From Marinagarivorans algicola (GTDB lineage: Bacteria > Pseudomonadota > Gammaproteobacteria > Pseudomonadales > Cellvibrionaceae): a DNA stretch of 64,000 nucleotides. The translations under genes were made by a program, and so were the position numbers. Below are positions 47,020 to 56,834 of this stretch, piece after piece. The stretch spans positions 26,486 to 90,485 of the forward strand of contig NZ_LGAK01000022.1 of NCBI RefSeq assembly GCF_001292705.1. The letters are read 5' to 3'. Under the pieces are notes generated by a model, which saw only the letters and a program-made list of their open reading frames with translations, made no database searches and had not been told where the DNA came from. Position 1 is the stretch's first letter, and the number at the start of each line of letters is the position of its first letter.

Positions 47020-49116
47020 ATGTCGAAGTTAAAGAGTGTATTGGTGGCATTCTTTGTGTTGCCACTGTTAATTATTGCTGGGGGCGCAGCTTTTATTCTG
47101 ACGCTTGACCCTAACCGGTTGAAGCCGCTCATTGCTGAAGCGGCCGGTAAACAGGGTCTAAGCATTGAAATAGACGGGGATATTAATTGGCGCTTGTATC
47201 CTAATATTGGGCTAGATATAGCCGGCATCAGTGTGAGTAACAAGGCAACGGCCGCAGCATTAGCCAGCCTTAAAAGTGCGCGCTTAGATGTTGCTTTAAA
47301 GCCTTTACTGGGGCGTAAAATTGAAGTAGTGGGCGTAGCAGTTGATGGCGCTGAAGTGCATTATTTGCTCGAGCCTAACGGGCAAAGTAACTGGCCTGTC
47401 ATAGAGGCACAATCGGCACCCACTGCTACTGAGACACAACCTAAAGGCGATGCGCCGCAAATCAATATTGCCGCATTGTTTGTGACCGATTTAAGCCTCA
47501 AGTATCGTGATGCCCAAGGCGTGAGTACTAGCATCACAGGCCTAAATGCCGAGGCGCTCGGGGTGAATTTAAGTGGTCGTGCCTTCGAGGTCATTTTGCA
47601 AAGTTCGCTCAGCTATACCGGCTACCCGGATGTATGGTTTGAAAGTGCGGGTACTATTTCTGTTGATATGGGCTTGCATCAAGCGATCTTGGAAGCTTTT
47701 AAGGTCAGTGTGTACGTTGAGCGGCGCAAATCGCATGAGGCTCCAGATCTGGTATCTGAGGTGGCTGGAACGCTCAATTGGGGCACACCCTTGAGCGCAA
47801 AAACTACGGTGAGCCTTAAAACTCATAATCTTAGGCAGCTGCTGGCGCAGCTAGGTATTCCCCTGCCAGCCACGCAAGATCCTCAAGCTTTTACGCTTTT
47901 AGAGGCACAGGCTAATATCGATTTAAAAGGCGATGTTTTAAACCTAGGGCAAGCCACCATAAAACTAGATAAAACCACAGCGCGTGCAGCACTGGCGGTT
48001 ACAGGGTTTAAACAACCCAAAATACAAACGAGCCTAGAGATAGATACTGTGAATGCTGATGCCTATATGGCACCGGCGCTCGACAAAAGCGCCACTAAGG
48101 CCAAGCCAACTCCTGAGACTGAGCAGTCAGTTGCGACGCCATTGCCCTTTGAGTTACTCAGGCAGCTTGATATCAAGGCGTCGCTAGCGCTCGGGCAACT
48201 GCACGTGAAGGGCATTACTGCCAACAAAATGAAGGCAACGCTGCGCGCTAAAAATGGCTTGATCACACTCAAACCTTATAGCTTTATGCTCGCTCAGGGT
48301 TCGGTGAATGCCGAACTTGAGCTGGATGCACAAAAAAATACGCGAAATAAAGGGGCGCAGCAAGAGCGAGCCACACTGAAAGGCTGGTTAACGACGCAAG
48401 ATATTGAATTGTCGGCATTGCTTGAACAGCTTAAGCAAGAACCTCTACTGGTGGGTGATTTGGGTAGTCGTGTCACGGTGACCTCTGAAGGTCATACCGA
48501 TCAAGACATTATTAATAATATGAAAGCGGGATTAACCGTCGATTCGAAACTTATCAAGCTAACCCGTATCAATATCGAAAAAAGCTTCTGTGAGGCGGTA
48601 TCTTTGTTAAGTGGTAAGCCTACAGCGAATACCGAGTGGCCGAGTTATAGCGAGTTATCGCCTTTGAGTCTCAAAGCCCAGTATGCTAATAATAAAATTG
48701 AACTGCAATCGCTCAGTGCGACCATTCAAAAACTGAAAGCGACTAGCTCGGGCGTACTTGATCTTGAAAGCGGTGATTTTCGTTTTCCTTTAGATGTGAG
48801 TTTGGCCGAATTTGCAGGCGGCTTAGAGGGCTGTGCGGTTGTTGATGCTAAATGGCGCAAGCGGGCTGTACCGTTGCGCTGTAAGGGTAACCTGATTAAT
48901 ATTGGTGCTAAGACATGCTTGCCTGACGGCCCTAGAATTACCGAGTACTTAAAAGGCAAAGCTAAGCAAAAAATTGATAAGAAACTTGATGAAGCTCAAG
49001 ACAAAGTTGAGGATAAAGCCAAAAAAGAAGCAGACCGTTTCTTAGAAAAGCATGTTGAGAAAGATAAAATTGACGATCTCAAAGAGTCGGTTAAGGGGTT
49101 GTTTAAGTTTAAATAG
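47020..49116 (+). CDS. AsmA-family envelope protein
   Basis: About 698 residues. One N-terminal membrane segment (SVLVAFFVLPLLIIAGGAAFIL) is followed by the AsmA N-terminal pattern LDPNRLKPLIAEAAGKQGLSIEIDGDINWRLYPNIGLDIAGI and a long beta-rich repetitive body (VEVVGVAVDGAEVHYLL-like strands). The C-terminus is a highly charged helix (KIDKKLDEAQDKVEDKAKKEADRF), unusual for E. coli AsmA. Family members span the periplasm from the inner membrane and are linked to phospholipid transport. The start has GGGGA 7 bases upstream. Confidence 0.9.
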   Translation: MSKLKSVLVAFFVLPLLIIAGGAAFILTLDPNRLKPLIAEAAGKQGLSIEIDGDINWRLYPNIGLDIAGISVSNKATAAALASLKSARLDVALKPLLGRKIEVVGVAVDGAEVHYLLEPNGQSNWPVIEAQSAPTATETQPKGDAPQINIAALFVTDLSLKYRDAQGVSTSITGLNAEALGVNLSGRAFEVILQSSLSYTGYPDVWFESAGTISVDMGLHQAILEAFKVSVYVERRKSHEAPDLVSEVAGTLNWGTPLSAKTTVSLKTHNLRQLLAQLGIPLPATQDPQAFTLLEAQANIDLKGDVLNLGQATIKLDKTTARAALAVTGFKQPKIQTSLEIDTVNADAYMAPALDKSATKAKPTPETEQSVATPLPFELLRQLDIKASLALGQLHVKGITANKMKATLRAKNGLITLKPYSFMLAQGSVNAELELDAQKNTRNKGAQQERATLKGWLTTQDIELSALLEQLKQEPLLVGDLGSRVTVTSEGHTDQDIINNMKAGLTVDSKLIKLTRINIEKSFCEAVSLLSGKPTANTEWPSYSELSPLSLKAQYANNKIELQSLSATIQKLKATSSGVLDLESGDFRFPLDVSLAEFAGGLEGCAVVDAKWRKRAVPLRCKGNLINIGAKTCLPDGPRITEYLKGKAKQKIDKKLDEAQDKVEDKAKKEADRFLEKHVEKDKIDDLKESVKGLFKFK

Positions 49117-49442
49117 CAATATAAGAATTAAATGGCCTAAGGGAGTGAATCTTTTAGGTCATTTAGCATCTACACTTACAGTAAGAGTCGATGATGACTG
49201 AGCCGCTTAAGTTTGGTGGCGACTAGACAGCCTTTTTCGCGGCTGGCTACTGCGCTGTTTGGCCAATCTTAAGAGGCTAAAATTTTTTTTAAAATAGACT
49301 TGCAATTTTCTCCCAAAGACAGCACATTGTAATGACACATTAATGACACATTAATGACAGAGGCTAAAAACACTAAAAATATTTTATATCATAACGTTAA
49401 AACAGTTTATTAATAAATCACAGCAAAAAAGGATAGACACGT

Positions 49443-49736
49443 ATGCAAATTAATCTTTCCGGTCATCATGTTGATATTACTGACGGTATTCGCGAAGCGG
49501 TAGATACAAAATTTACTAAGGTGAGTGGACACCACCCGCAGCTTGATGATATTTCTGTTACTGTAACTGTTGATAAACACGAGCAAAGTGTTGAGGCTAA
49601 GAGCCAATACATGGGGGCTCCGGTTGTAGTACAAAGTGCTGATAAAGATATGTATGCAGCAATAGCTGCCGCTGCCAAAAAATTCGACTCAGCATTATCG
49701 CACCGCAAAGGTGCGACTCAGCAACGGCATGGTTAA
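49443..49736 (+). CDS. hpf: Ribosome hibernation promoting factor (short form)
   Basis: 97 residues, the length of short HPF/YfiA proteins. MQINLSGHHVDITDGIREAVDTKFTKV and the basic end AAKKFDSALSHRKGATQQ fit the family. It binds the small ribosomal subunit in stationary phase. AAGGA lies about 9 bases upstream, a strong terminator just after. It is not next to rpoN here. Confidence 0.93.
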   Translation: MQINLSGHHVDITDGIREAVDTKFTKVSGHHPQLDDISVTVTVDKHEQSVEAKSQYMGAPVVVQSADKDMYAAIAAAAKKFDSALSHRKGATQQRHG

Positions 49737-49753
49737 GCATTAAAGTGTTTATG

Positions 49754-49782
49754 AAAAAAAGGAGGCTTTCGCCTCCTTTTTT
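49754..49782 (+). terminator. Terminator of hpf
   Basis: GGAGGC / GCCTCC with TTTC loop, flanked by seven A and six T; bidirectional in form. Confidence 0.95.
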
Positions 49783-49928
49783 GTGCCTGCAATATCTGAA
49801 AGCGCAGATTGAGATGAGCTATTATTTTATTATAAAATCTGTGGTTATAAAGATTGTCACACATAAAAACTATCGGTTATAAAAGCTGGCGCCTCTGGCG
49901 CCTATAAAACTATAACCTATAAAAGCTA

Positions 49929-49953
49929 ATCAATTATAGACGCTATAATTGAT
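49929..49953. other. Perfect 11-base inverted repeat, AT-rich
   Basis: ATCAATTATAG and CTATAATTGAT flank ACG. It lies in a gene-free stretch that also has two similar segments ending TATAAAAGCT (near 49880 and 49915). No T-run is present, so an operator or structured RNA is likelier than a terminator. Confidence 0.5.
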
Positions 49954-49980
49954 AGAGATCACGCCTTATAAACATCATAA

Positions 49981-50193
49981 GTTACTATTCGAGGTGCTAA
50001 AAAAGGAGAATTAATGAATCATTGCTTAGGCTGCTTACGCTAGCTGTCAATTTTTTGTGTTCTTCGATTGTATGCGCCTGTAAAGTCTAATCTTGCCGTA
50101 TGCTTATACGGGGGTAGGGTCTACCTTTACTTTGTTGGTTCATTCCTAAATCATTTATTTGTATTCTGCCTGTAGAGTTGGGCTAAATGGTTA
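49981..50193 (+). repeat. Dispersed MITE-like repeat, copy D
   Basis: Starts GTTACTATTCGAGGTGCT, has ATGAATCATTG at the core and ends TTGGGCTAAATGGTTATCATGG. It is more diverged than A-C; inside it AAAGGAG stands 5 bases before an ATG that opens only nine codons. Confidence 0.6.
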
Positions 50194-50366
50194 TCATGGT
50201 CATTTATCCGTGCTGCGACTTATGAATATGCTGATTGATAAAATTGTCGCAAGTGCTTTATGCCATACAGTCTTGGTCTTGGTCGAACCTTTTAAGTATT
50301 AGCAACAATACTGCGATTTTTCTTAGCTACACTAGAGTGATCATTGATGAAATAAGGGTGTGTGTA

Positions 50367-50432
50367 ATGCATATCAATACTAGGTGGTTTAAAGGGTGCA
50401 GCGCGGGTGGGTTTAAGTTGCTGGTGCTCTAA
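50367..50432 (+). CDS. Possible 21-residue leader peptide overlapping the kinase ribosome-binding site
   Basis: ATG has AAGGG 8 bases upstream and opens MHINTRWFKGCSAGGFKLLVL. Its stop TAA merges with the kinase start in TAAGGATG. As the kinase lacks a well-spaced Shine-Dalgarno of its own, translation of the leader could be needed for re-initiation. No family known; short frames like this can arise by chance. Confidence 0.35.
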   Translation: MHINTRWFKGCSAGGFKLLVL

Positions 50433-50434
50433 GG

Positions 50435-53065
50435 ATGCCAATTATCGCTAAAAAGCGCCCCAAAAAAGCACAGGATATTCGTGATAACTACCCATTAAGA
50501 ACGGGCGTTATGACGGTTGTTTTATTGATTAACCTGTCAGTACTGTGGGGTGAGGGCATTGTCCCGGCATGGTATTGGGTGTTGGTTTTTGCTCATACCT
50601 TATTGATGCCCCACATTATTTATTATGTCTCAAGTCAGCGTGATCATGAAAGCTACAGTTTAACGTTTGATGTGACTATGTACGCATTTTATTTGGGGGC
50701 TTGGGGTTATAACCCTTTTCTGGCCGCTGTTTTTATTGCAACGAGCAATCTCACGTTGATTTCGCTAGGGGGATGGTACCGGTTACTCATTAGTCTCGTG
50801 ATGCAGCTGATAGGAGGGCTTGCTGGCGGTTTGGTAACAGGATTTTATTTTAGGCCGCATCTCGATATAACTCCCATGTTGATTGCTACTGTTGGCTTTT
50901 TTATTTTTATGATAGGCATTGGCTGGTTGATGCATCATATTCATCAGCGTCTACATACGACACGTCGTGATTTAAAGGCTAGGCATAGCCAGCTCGCCGA
51001 TATTAATACTCTAGCTATGGCAGTGAATAGTCAGTTGACCATTGATAGCATTATGGAGCAGCTGCTCAATACCCTTGAAAAGATTTACCCTTTTGAAGCG
51101 GTATATTTTTTGTCCTATCACGATGATACCCATCGATTAGCATTATCGGGTGTCTATGGTGAGGCTATTTCTTATGAAGAGCGTACAGCCTTTGAGGCGT
51201 TGGATTTTGATTTAACCGATGATGCTAATAGTGTTTTTATTATGGGGCTTGTGCAGCGGCGTATTATTAATCTTTCACATGTTGAGCCTGCAATGGTGAA
51301 TGCCGGTGCGGCTATCGATAAGCAATTATATGAGATTAAACCATGCGTCTCGATTATTTATTTCCCGATTTACATTGATGATGAAGTCGTTGGTGGCTTA
51401 GCTTTCATTAATCATAAAGATCCCTGCGTACTCAAAAAGCCTGATCTGCAACGTATATCAGACTATCTCATTCAAGTGGGTACGGCGATTAAAAATGCCA
51501 ATCTTATTCGACAGCTCAAAAAAACAAGAGAAGATGCTCTAGCTGCGCAAAAAAAAGCAGAAGAATCCGAAGAGGCTAAAAGCCGGTTTTTAGCCAATAT
51601 GAGCCATGAAATACGTACACCCATGACAGCTATTTTAGGTTACTCAGAAGCCTTGCAAGACCCCAGCATTACGGAGCCTGAGCGAAAAGAATTTATTGGC
51701 ATTATTATGAATAGTGGTAAGCATCTACTATCGATGATTAATAATATTTTAGATATTTCTAAAATAGAAGCGAGTAAAGTTTACCTAGAGAAAATCACCA
51801 TCGATGTTGTGCATGTTATGAGCGACATAGAGCGCTATATAAAATTGCAAGCCGATGAGAAAAAACTTGATTACAACCTCGTTATTCACTACCCCGTACC
51901 TAAATATATTACTAATGATCCTACACGTTTAAAACAAGTGCTTTTAAATTTATGTAATAATGCGATTAAATTTACAGATGAAGGGTGTATTACTTTAACG
52001 TTAAGTTGGCCGCAAAGTCATTTAATCGAAATCAAAGTGCAAGATACTGGTATCGGTATGACTGAGCAAGAGTGCGAACATATTTTTGAAGCTTTTACTC
52101 AGGCTGATACCTCAACAACACGACTGTATGGCGGCACAGGCTTAGGTTTAACTATTTCTAAGAGCTTAGCCTTACTTATGGGAGGTGATCTAAAAGTTGA
52201 AAGTGAAAAAAATAAAGGAAGTCAATTTGTTTTAACGCTTGATACTGGACAGCGTGTTGATGAATATATCGATAATAGTCAAGCATGGGAAAAGCTACAA
52301 AAAAGTCAGTACCATAAACACAAAAAATATAAAGTACCGGCATTAAAGGGTCGGGTGTTAATTGCAGAAGATAATCCTGTCAATCAACAAATAATCAAGC
52401 GCTTAGTACAGTTAACAGGTTTGGCTGTTGATTTGGTTGAAAATGGTTTAGAGGCGGTATCAGCGGTTAGTGATAACCTCTATGATTTAATTTTTCTGGA
52501 TATGCAGATGCCGATTATGGGCGGCGAAGATGCGGCGCTAAAAATCAAGGCCCTAGGGGTCGATACACCTATGATTGCATTTACGGCCAATGTCATGACT
52601 CACCAAATACAGAGTTATTTTGATAACGGTTTTATCGGTGTTATCGAAAAGCCTATTGATAGAGAAAAATTATATCAATTACTTGAACAGTCATTACCGA
52701 CATCTAAAGTGCAGGTAATGAATATCTTAATTGTAAGCGACCATGCGGTACATGCGGCAAGATTGAATCGTCAAATTAAAAACATTCAGCATGGGTGTAA
52801 TATTATGTTAGCTGAAAGTAAGCAAGAGACATTAAATGTTATTGCTTCTACATCGGTAGATTTGATTTTTATGGATATACAGCATGCGGCGATAGATGGT
52901 GTTGAGCTAACTCAGCTTTTACGTAAAGAAAGTTGTTTGGTGCCTATTTACTTATTGGTAAGTCATGTTGATCATGAGTCGCGCTATATCGCTGCGGGTG
53001 CGACAGGGTATTTAGCGCGTCCACTTAACAAGCATGACTTGATAAAAGTACTAGAGGCTTATTAA
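50435..53065 (+). CDS. Hybrid sensor histidine kinase with MASE2-like membrane domain, GAF and two receivers
   Basis: 876 residues. About residues 20-170 form several membrane segments with the pattern of MASE2 (LRTGVMTVVLLINLSVLW, then PHIIYYVSSQRDHES). A GAF-like domain (about 195-350) and a coiled helix lead to HisKA (NMSHEIRTPMTAILGYS), HATPase (NLCNNAIKF, DTGIGM, GGTGLGLTI) and two receivers. The first is canonical (IAEDNPVN, FLDMQMP); the second is weaker (LIVSDHAVHA, FMDIQHA). No Hpt is present. An in-frame stop at 50414 means this ATG is the first possible; AAGG touches it directly, an odd spacing. Confidence 0.9.
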   Translation: MPIIAKKRPKKAQDIRDNYPLRTGVMTVVLLINLSVLWGEGIVPAWYWVLVFAHTLLMPHIIYYVSSQRDHESYSLTFDVTMYAFYLGAWGYNPFLAAVFIATSNLTLISLGGWYRLLISLVMQLIGGLAGGLVTGFYFRPHLDITPMLIATVGFFIFMIGIGWLMHHIHQRLHTTRRDLKARHSQLADINTLAMAVNSQLTIDSIMEQLLNTLEKIYPFEAVYFLSYHDDTHRLALSGVYGEAISYEERTAFEALDFDLTDDANSVFIMGLVQRRIINLSHVEPAMVNAGAAIDKQLYEIKPCVSIIYFPIYIDDEVVGGLAFINHKDPCVLKKPDLQRISDYLIQVGTAIKNANLIRQLKKTREDALAAQKKAEESEEAKSRFLANMSHEIRTPMTAILGYSEALQDPSITEPERKEFIGIIMNSGKHLLSMINNILDISKIEASKVYLEKITIDVVHVMSDIERYIKLQADEKKLDYNLVIHYPVPKYITNDPTRLKQVLLNLCNNAIKFTDEGCITLTLSWPQSHLIEIKVQDTGIGMTEQECEHIFEAFTQADTSTTRLYGGTGLGLTISKSLALLMGGDLKVESEKNKGSQFVLTLDTGQRVDEYIDNSQAWEKLQKSQYHKHKKYKVPALKGRVLIAEDNPVNQQIIKRLVQLTGLAVDLVENGLEAVSAVSDNLYDLIFLDMQMPIMGGEDAALKIKALGVDTPMIAFTANVMTHQIQSYFDNGFIGVIEKPIDREKLYQLLEQSLPTSKVQVMNILIVSDHAVHAARLNRQIKNIQHGCNIMLAESKQETLNVIASTSVDLIFMDIQHAAIDGVELTQLLRKESCLVPIYLLVSHVDHESRYIAAGATGYLARPLNKHDLIKVLEAY

Positions 53066-53576
53066 AGAGATCATTTCAGTAGGCCAAAAAGCAGTATCTG
53101 ATGGGGCAGTAATGAATGTTTGGGTGTTTAAAGACGGAGTCTTTAAGTGCAAGGCCTTGCTAAGGGACCGAAAGTGAGTATTCATGATGACCGAGCCACT
53201 TTGTTATTTGGGATGCTATATTATCCTTCTCAGTTTTATATCTTTGCAAAAGCCAATTTTTCATATTTCCTTGTGGGTACATAGTCTAACCTTTCCTTTT
53301 ACGTTTCAATGCTCAGTCAATAATCCATCAGCACTTCATAAAGTAAGATTTTTCTGTTTGGTTGAATGTTGAGTTTGGCTAAATAGTGACACTGCATTTA
53401 TGTTTTCAACAGTGGCTCTTATAGGCAAAAATACTGACCTTATCAACGGCGTTTTCGATGGCTGATACTTTCATTTTATAATCCAATAGCATCGCAAGAT
53501 TTAATTTTTTAGGCGATGTATGCTTATTGGTTAAGCAATTCATGCTGGCTAAATAAGCCACTTTCTGAGAGGTAAA
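53066..53576. other. Intergenic stretch with a diverged dispersed repeat
   Basis: No gene seen. The middle is occupied by diverged copy E, and CTGGCTAAATAAG near 53544, just before the thioesterase gene, again resembles the repeat's 3' end. Confidence 0.5.
53155..53390 (+). repeat. Dispersed repeat, diverged copy E
   Basis: The 3' end GAGTTTGGCTAAATAGTGAC matches copies A and B well. GACCGAAAGTGAGTATTCATGATG near the start resembles the 5' part and core weakly, so the left boundary is uncertain. Confidence 0.45.
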
Positions 53577-54053
53577 ATGTACTTGATATTTAGAATGCTG
53601 TACGTGTTATTGGTTTCTCGAGGTAAGCCAAGGCTTCCCATAGAGCAGCCAAGCAGTACATTAACATTTCGTGTATTACCTAACGACATTGATATTAATA
53701 TGCACATGAATAATGGCCGTTATTTGACTATTTGTGATTTGTCGCGATTAGATATCTTTATTCGCTCTGGGCTTGCAAAAACTATGATCCAGAATAAGTG
53801 GATGCCAGTCATTTCCGAGCATACAATGCGGTATAAAAGATCGCTGGGACTATTTCAAAAGTATCATATTAGTACAAAAATTATTGATTGGAATGAAAAA
53901 ACTTTTCATATGGAGCATACCTTTACTTCGGTATTGTCCGGTCGAGTTGTTGCTGAAGGTATTTCTAAGGGTTGTGTTGTGCATAAGGGAGTCGTTATTC
54001 CCCCCTTAGAGGTTATGAATGTTGTGACTCAAAGACTTAAAAATAAAGTATAA
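53577..54053 (+). CDS. Hotdog-fold acyl thioesterase (4HBT / THEM6-like)
   Basis: 158 residues. TFRVLPNDIDINMHMNNGRYLTICDLSRLD is the conserved region of acyl-CoA/acyl-ACP thioesterase-like proteins, with the N-N-G helix start; the remaining strands (YHISTKIIDWNEKTFHMEHTF) complete one hotdog domain. The N-terminus is hydrophobic and could be membrane-associated. GAGAGG lies 4 bases before the ATG. Confidence 0.85.
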   Translation: MYLIFRMLYVLLVSRGKPRLPIEQPSSTLTFRVLPNDIDINMHMNNGRYLTICDLSRLDIFIRSGLAKTMIQNKWMPVISEHTMRYKRSLGLFQKYHISTKIIDWNEKTFHMEHTFTSVLSGRVVAEGISKGCVVHKGVVIPPLEVMNVVTQRLKNKV

Positions 54054-54119
54054 AAGCAGAGCCTTTGCCTGACTATTACTGGGTAGAGGCTCTAACCTTG
54101 GATTAGTAGTTATTGTTTT

Positions 54120-54232
54120 GTCACTTTTGAAGGTACCGGAACGCATAGAAGCGCTCCGGTATTTAAATGCTCAGAAATAACTCATTAGTACCATTAGGTT
54201 AATGACTTCCAGCTTGGCTGAAGCATGATAAC
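54120..54232 (+). repeat. Dispersed repeat, weak copy H
   Basis: Starts GTCACTTTTGAAGGTACCGG and ends CCAGCTTGGCTGAAGCATGATAAC, matching the ends of copy A in order, but the core is lost. It lies between convergent genes. Confidence 0.4.
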
Positions 54233-54237
54233 AATGA

Positions 54238-56589
54238 TTAGTTTGCCAGTGAATTATTAGCTTGCAGGTTAATATTATACATTGCACCACGCTCACTGGC
54301 TTTAATATAGCGTATTGGGTACAGCTGTTGCTTGTTAATAAAATCGGAAACACGTTTGGTATCCGGTGCATAAAAAATAATATTCAATTCAGTGGCACTA
54401 TTGATGCGGGCGATTTGCCAATTATTGTCAGCACTGGGGTTAACAGTACCGTTCTCGGCAGATAGCGATCTAATGTAATTAGCCAGTACGTCTCGATTGG
54501 CATCTGGCGCTTCAATCACCACATGCTCACCGCCTGTACCTGGGAAGCTTCCGCCACCGCCTGCACGATAATTATTAGTTGCCACCAAAAATTCCATATC
54601 TGTTGTTACAGGCTCATCATTAAACGTTAAGTTAATAATACGCTGTGCAGCCTCATTATCTAATGTACAGCCCTCGGCATAGCGCGCAGGCTGGGTGACG
54701 TCTATTTGATAGGTAACACCATCGATCACGTCAAAATTATATGTTGGAAAACGAGTACTGATAAGCTCTTGTGGCTCACTGGATGTGGTATCTATTTGAT
54801 TGAACATACCGGCAGCGCACTCAAGCCATTGAGTTAGTTCGTCTCCATTGATTTTTACAACTTGTAGTGTGTTGGGGTAAAGGTATAGATCGGCAGCATC
54901 TTTTAAGGCCAAATCACCTTTTTTGACAGTCACAAAATCACTTTCATTACTGCAGTCCTGACTGCGAGCACAGGCTTTAAAAGGTGCCGCTGCCGAGAGT
55001 ACAGGTAAGTGTTGTAAGTTAACATCGCCTTGAATTAGCTGCTCAACGTAGTCTTTTTGTGCATCGCTTACAATTTGCACAGAAGGATCGTCTTGTACGA
55101 GTGCCAAGAAACTAAACATATCATCCGAGGCAGAGCCAATAGGCTGGTTCATATAGGTTGACGTTTGTGTATCTGCATCAGCTAAGGCGGCAGTAATGGC
55201 AGCGTCAGTAACAACGTTTTCGCTATCGATAGAGGGGGTTGATACTCGGTGGTCAAAAACATTCCATTTTTGACTGTCTTTATCGTAGGCAAGTTCTAAA
55301 TCAATAATGCCTAAATGACTGCCCCAGTAGCCAGGCATAACGGCTGGTACGCGATTAATTGTGCCTTTTTCAATATCAATGTGAGCGACATCGGCAAATG
55401 CTTCTGACGGGAATACGGAGTGCGAGTGGCCAAACATAATTGCGTCAATACCCTCGACCTGCGACAGGTAATATGACGAATGCTCGGCAAGGTTGTTCTC
55501 GTCATAAGGCGCTGTACTGATGCCTGAGTGTGGTATAGCCACAATAATGTCTGCGCCTTCGGCTCGCATTTTAGGGATAAGCTCTTTTGCAGTAGCGGCA
55601 ATATCTTTTACGGTCACTTTACCGGTTAGATTTTTTTTATCCCAAACTAAAATCTGAGGTGGTACAAAACCAATAAAGCCAATTTTTAGGGTTATGTCTT
55701 GACCGTTATTGTCTTTAATTGTTTTTTCGATGATGGTGTAGGGGTCAAAGTAATGTTGATCATTGGTGGGATCAGTATCACCATCGGGCTTATAGATATT
55801 GGCACTGATATAGGGGAAGTTGGCATCATTAACCGACTCTTTTAAAAATGCTAGCCCATAATTAAATTCATGATTACCGTAATTAGCCACATCGTACCCG
55901 AGTAAATTCATGGCTTGATAAACAGGGTGCACCTCGCCGGCGACAATGCCTTTGGCGGCCATCCAGTCGCCAATGGGATTGCCTTGTATCAAATCACCAT
56001 TATCCACTAATACGCTATTGATGACTTCTTCGCGGGCTGTTTTAATTAAACTGGCAGTACGGCTTAGTCCAAAACGGGTTTGTATGGTATCGCTATAATA
56101 GTTAACGTCGGTTAAATAGGCATGAATATCCGTTGTTTCCATTAAACGCAAGCGGGCAAAATTTTCTGCATTAACAATAGCATTTAAGTCGGCAATTTCA
56201 TCGGCCAATGCGCCATGGTCAATAAGCTCTTCAGCGGTATTCAATAGAAAATGAATAGTGTCTATGTGATTGTTGTATACGGCTTGCTGATCGCTATTGA
56301 AGGTGGTGTTGACAGCGTTGCTTTTAATTGTTTCAAAAATCGTTATTAGCTCTGCAATGGTTTTATCATCTAATTGTAGACTTTGCTGGTTATCAGATGT
56401 GGTTTTGTCATCGTCACTTGGTTGCTCTTTAACAGGTTTGTCGCTAGGTTCGATCGTATTGTCTTGTGACTTATTACTGCTACCACAACTGGTTAATAAA
56501 GCGATACAAGATGCAAGCAAAGCGCTGGTGATTATTTTTTTGGCAGTAATGACATTAGCCTTCAGTGGCTGTTGATGTTTGACTAACAT
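54238..56589 (-). CDS. Lipoprotein 2',3'-cyclic-nucleotide phosphodiesterase / 3'-nucleotidase, CpdB-like
   Basis: 783 residues. The signal peptide ends in LLTSC; an Asp/Lys/Ser-rich linker and helical segment follow. The metallophosphatase domain has TDIHAY, VDNGDLIQGNPIG, YGNHEFNYG, IPHSGIS and GHSHSVFP, all metal-site motifs of the 5'-nucleotidase/CpdB family. The C-terminal nucleotidase domain has VKINGDELTQWLECAAG and the substrate-type block NNYRAGGGGSFPG. It would free nucleosides and phosphate from nucleotides outside the inner membrane. GGAGA precedes the ATG by 8 bases. Divergent from a secreted protein gene that may also act on nucleic acids. Confidence 0.92.
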   Translation of the reverse strand: MLVKHQQPLKANVITAKKIITSALLASCIALLTSCGSSNKSQDNTIEPSDKPVKEQPSDDDKTTSDNQQSLQLDDKTIAELITIFETIKSNAVNTTFNSDQQAVYNNHIDTIHFLLNTAEELIDHGALADEIADLNAIVNAENFARLRLMETTDIHAYLTDVNYYSDTIQTRFGLSRTASLIKTAREEVINSVLVDNGDLIQGNPIGDWMAAKGIVAGEVHPVYQAMNLLGYDVANYGNHEFNYGLAFLKESVNDANFPYISANIYKPDGDTDPTNDQHYFDPYTIIEKTIKDNNGQDITLKIGFIGFVPPQILVWDKKNLTGKVTVKDIAATAKELIPKMRAEGADIIVAIPHSGISTAPYDENNLAEHSSYYLSQVEGIDAIMFGHSHSVFPSEAFADVAHIDIEKGTINRVPAVMPGYWGSHLGIIDLELAYDKDSQKWNVFDHRVSTPSIDSENVVTDAAITAALADADTQTSTYMNQPIGSASDDMFSFLALVQDDPSVQIVSDAQKDYVEQLIQGDVNLQHLPVLSAAAPFKACARSQDCSNESDFVTVKKGDLALKDAADLYLYPNTLQVVKINGDELTQWLECAAGMFNQIDTTSSEPQELISTRFPTYNFDVIDGVTYQIDVTQPARYAEGCTLDNEAAQRIINLTFNDEPVTTDMEFLVATNNYRAGGGGSFPGTGGEHVVIEAPDANRDVLANYIRSLSAENGTVNPSADNNWQIARINSATELNIIFYAPDTKRVSDFINKQQLYPIRYIKASERGAMYNINLQANNSLAN

Positions 56590-56606
56590 GAGCGAATCTC
56601 CGTAAA

Positions 56607-56629
56607 TATCGATAATAAATTTATCGATA
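56607..56629. promoter_or_regulatory. Perfect inverted repeat upstream of the CpdB-like gene
   Basis: TATCGATAA and TTATCGATA flank TAAAT, 18-40 bases before the start codon, so it would overlap the leader or promoter. Candidate operator or leader hairpin; no clear Pho box was found nearby. Confidence 0.5.
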
Positions 56630-56834
56630 AGTCATTTAAAGCGCGGAGAGTGACATATTTTGATGAATTTTTTATTTCATATTCATGACTATTTTGTAAT
56701 AGATGCGGATTATGCGTGCTCTTTAATATGAATACAATAAAACCTTAATGTTCTCATGATACCCTCGACTAACCCTACACTCGTAAGGTCTAGCCTACTC
56801 ACCACTTTTTTAGGTATACCCTAAAGGATGTGCC

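Noticed and set aside
49754..49782. GGAGGC hairpin considered as an anti-Shine-Dalgarno regulatory element
   Set aside because: Its place after hpf and the A/T flanks make it an ordinary terminator.
56590..56834. Possible Pho box near TTTCATATTCATGAC upstream of the CpdB-like gene
   Set aside because: It does not fit two CTGTCAT half-sites at the needed spacing.
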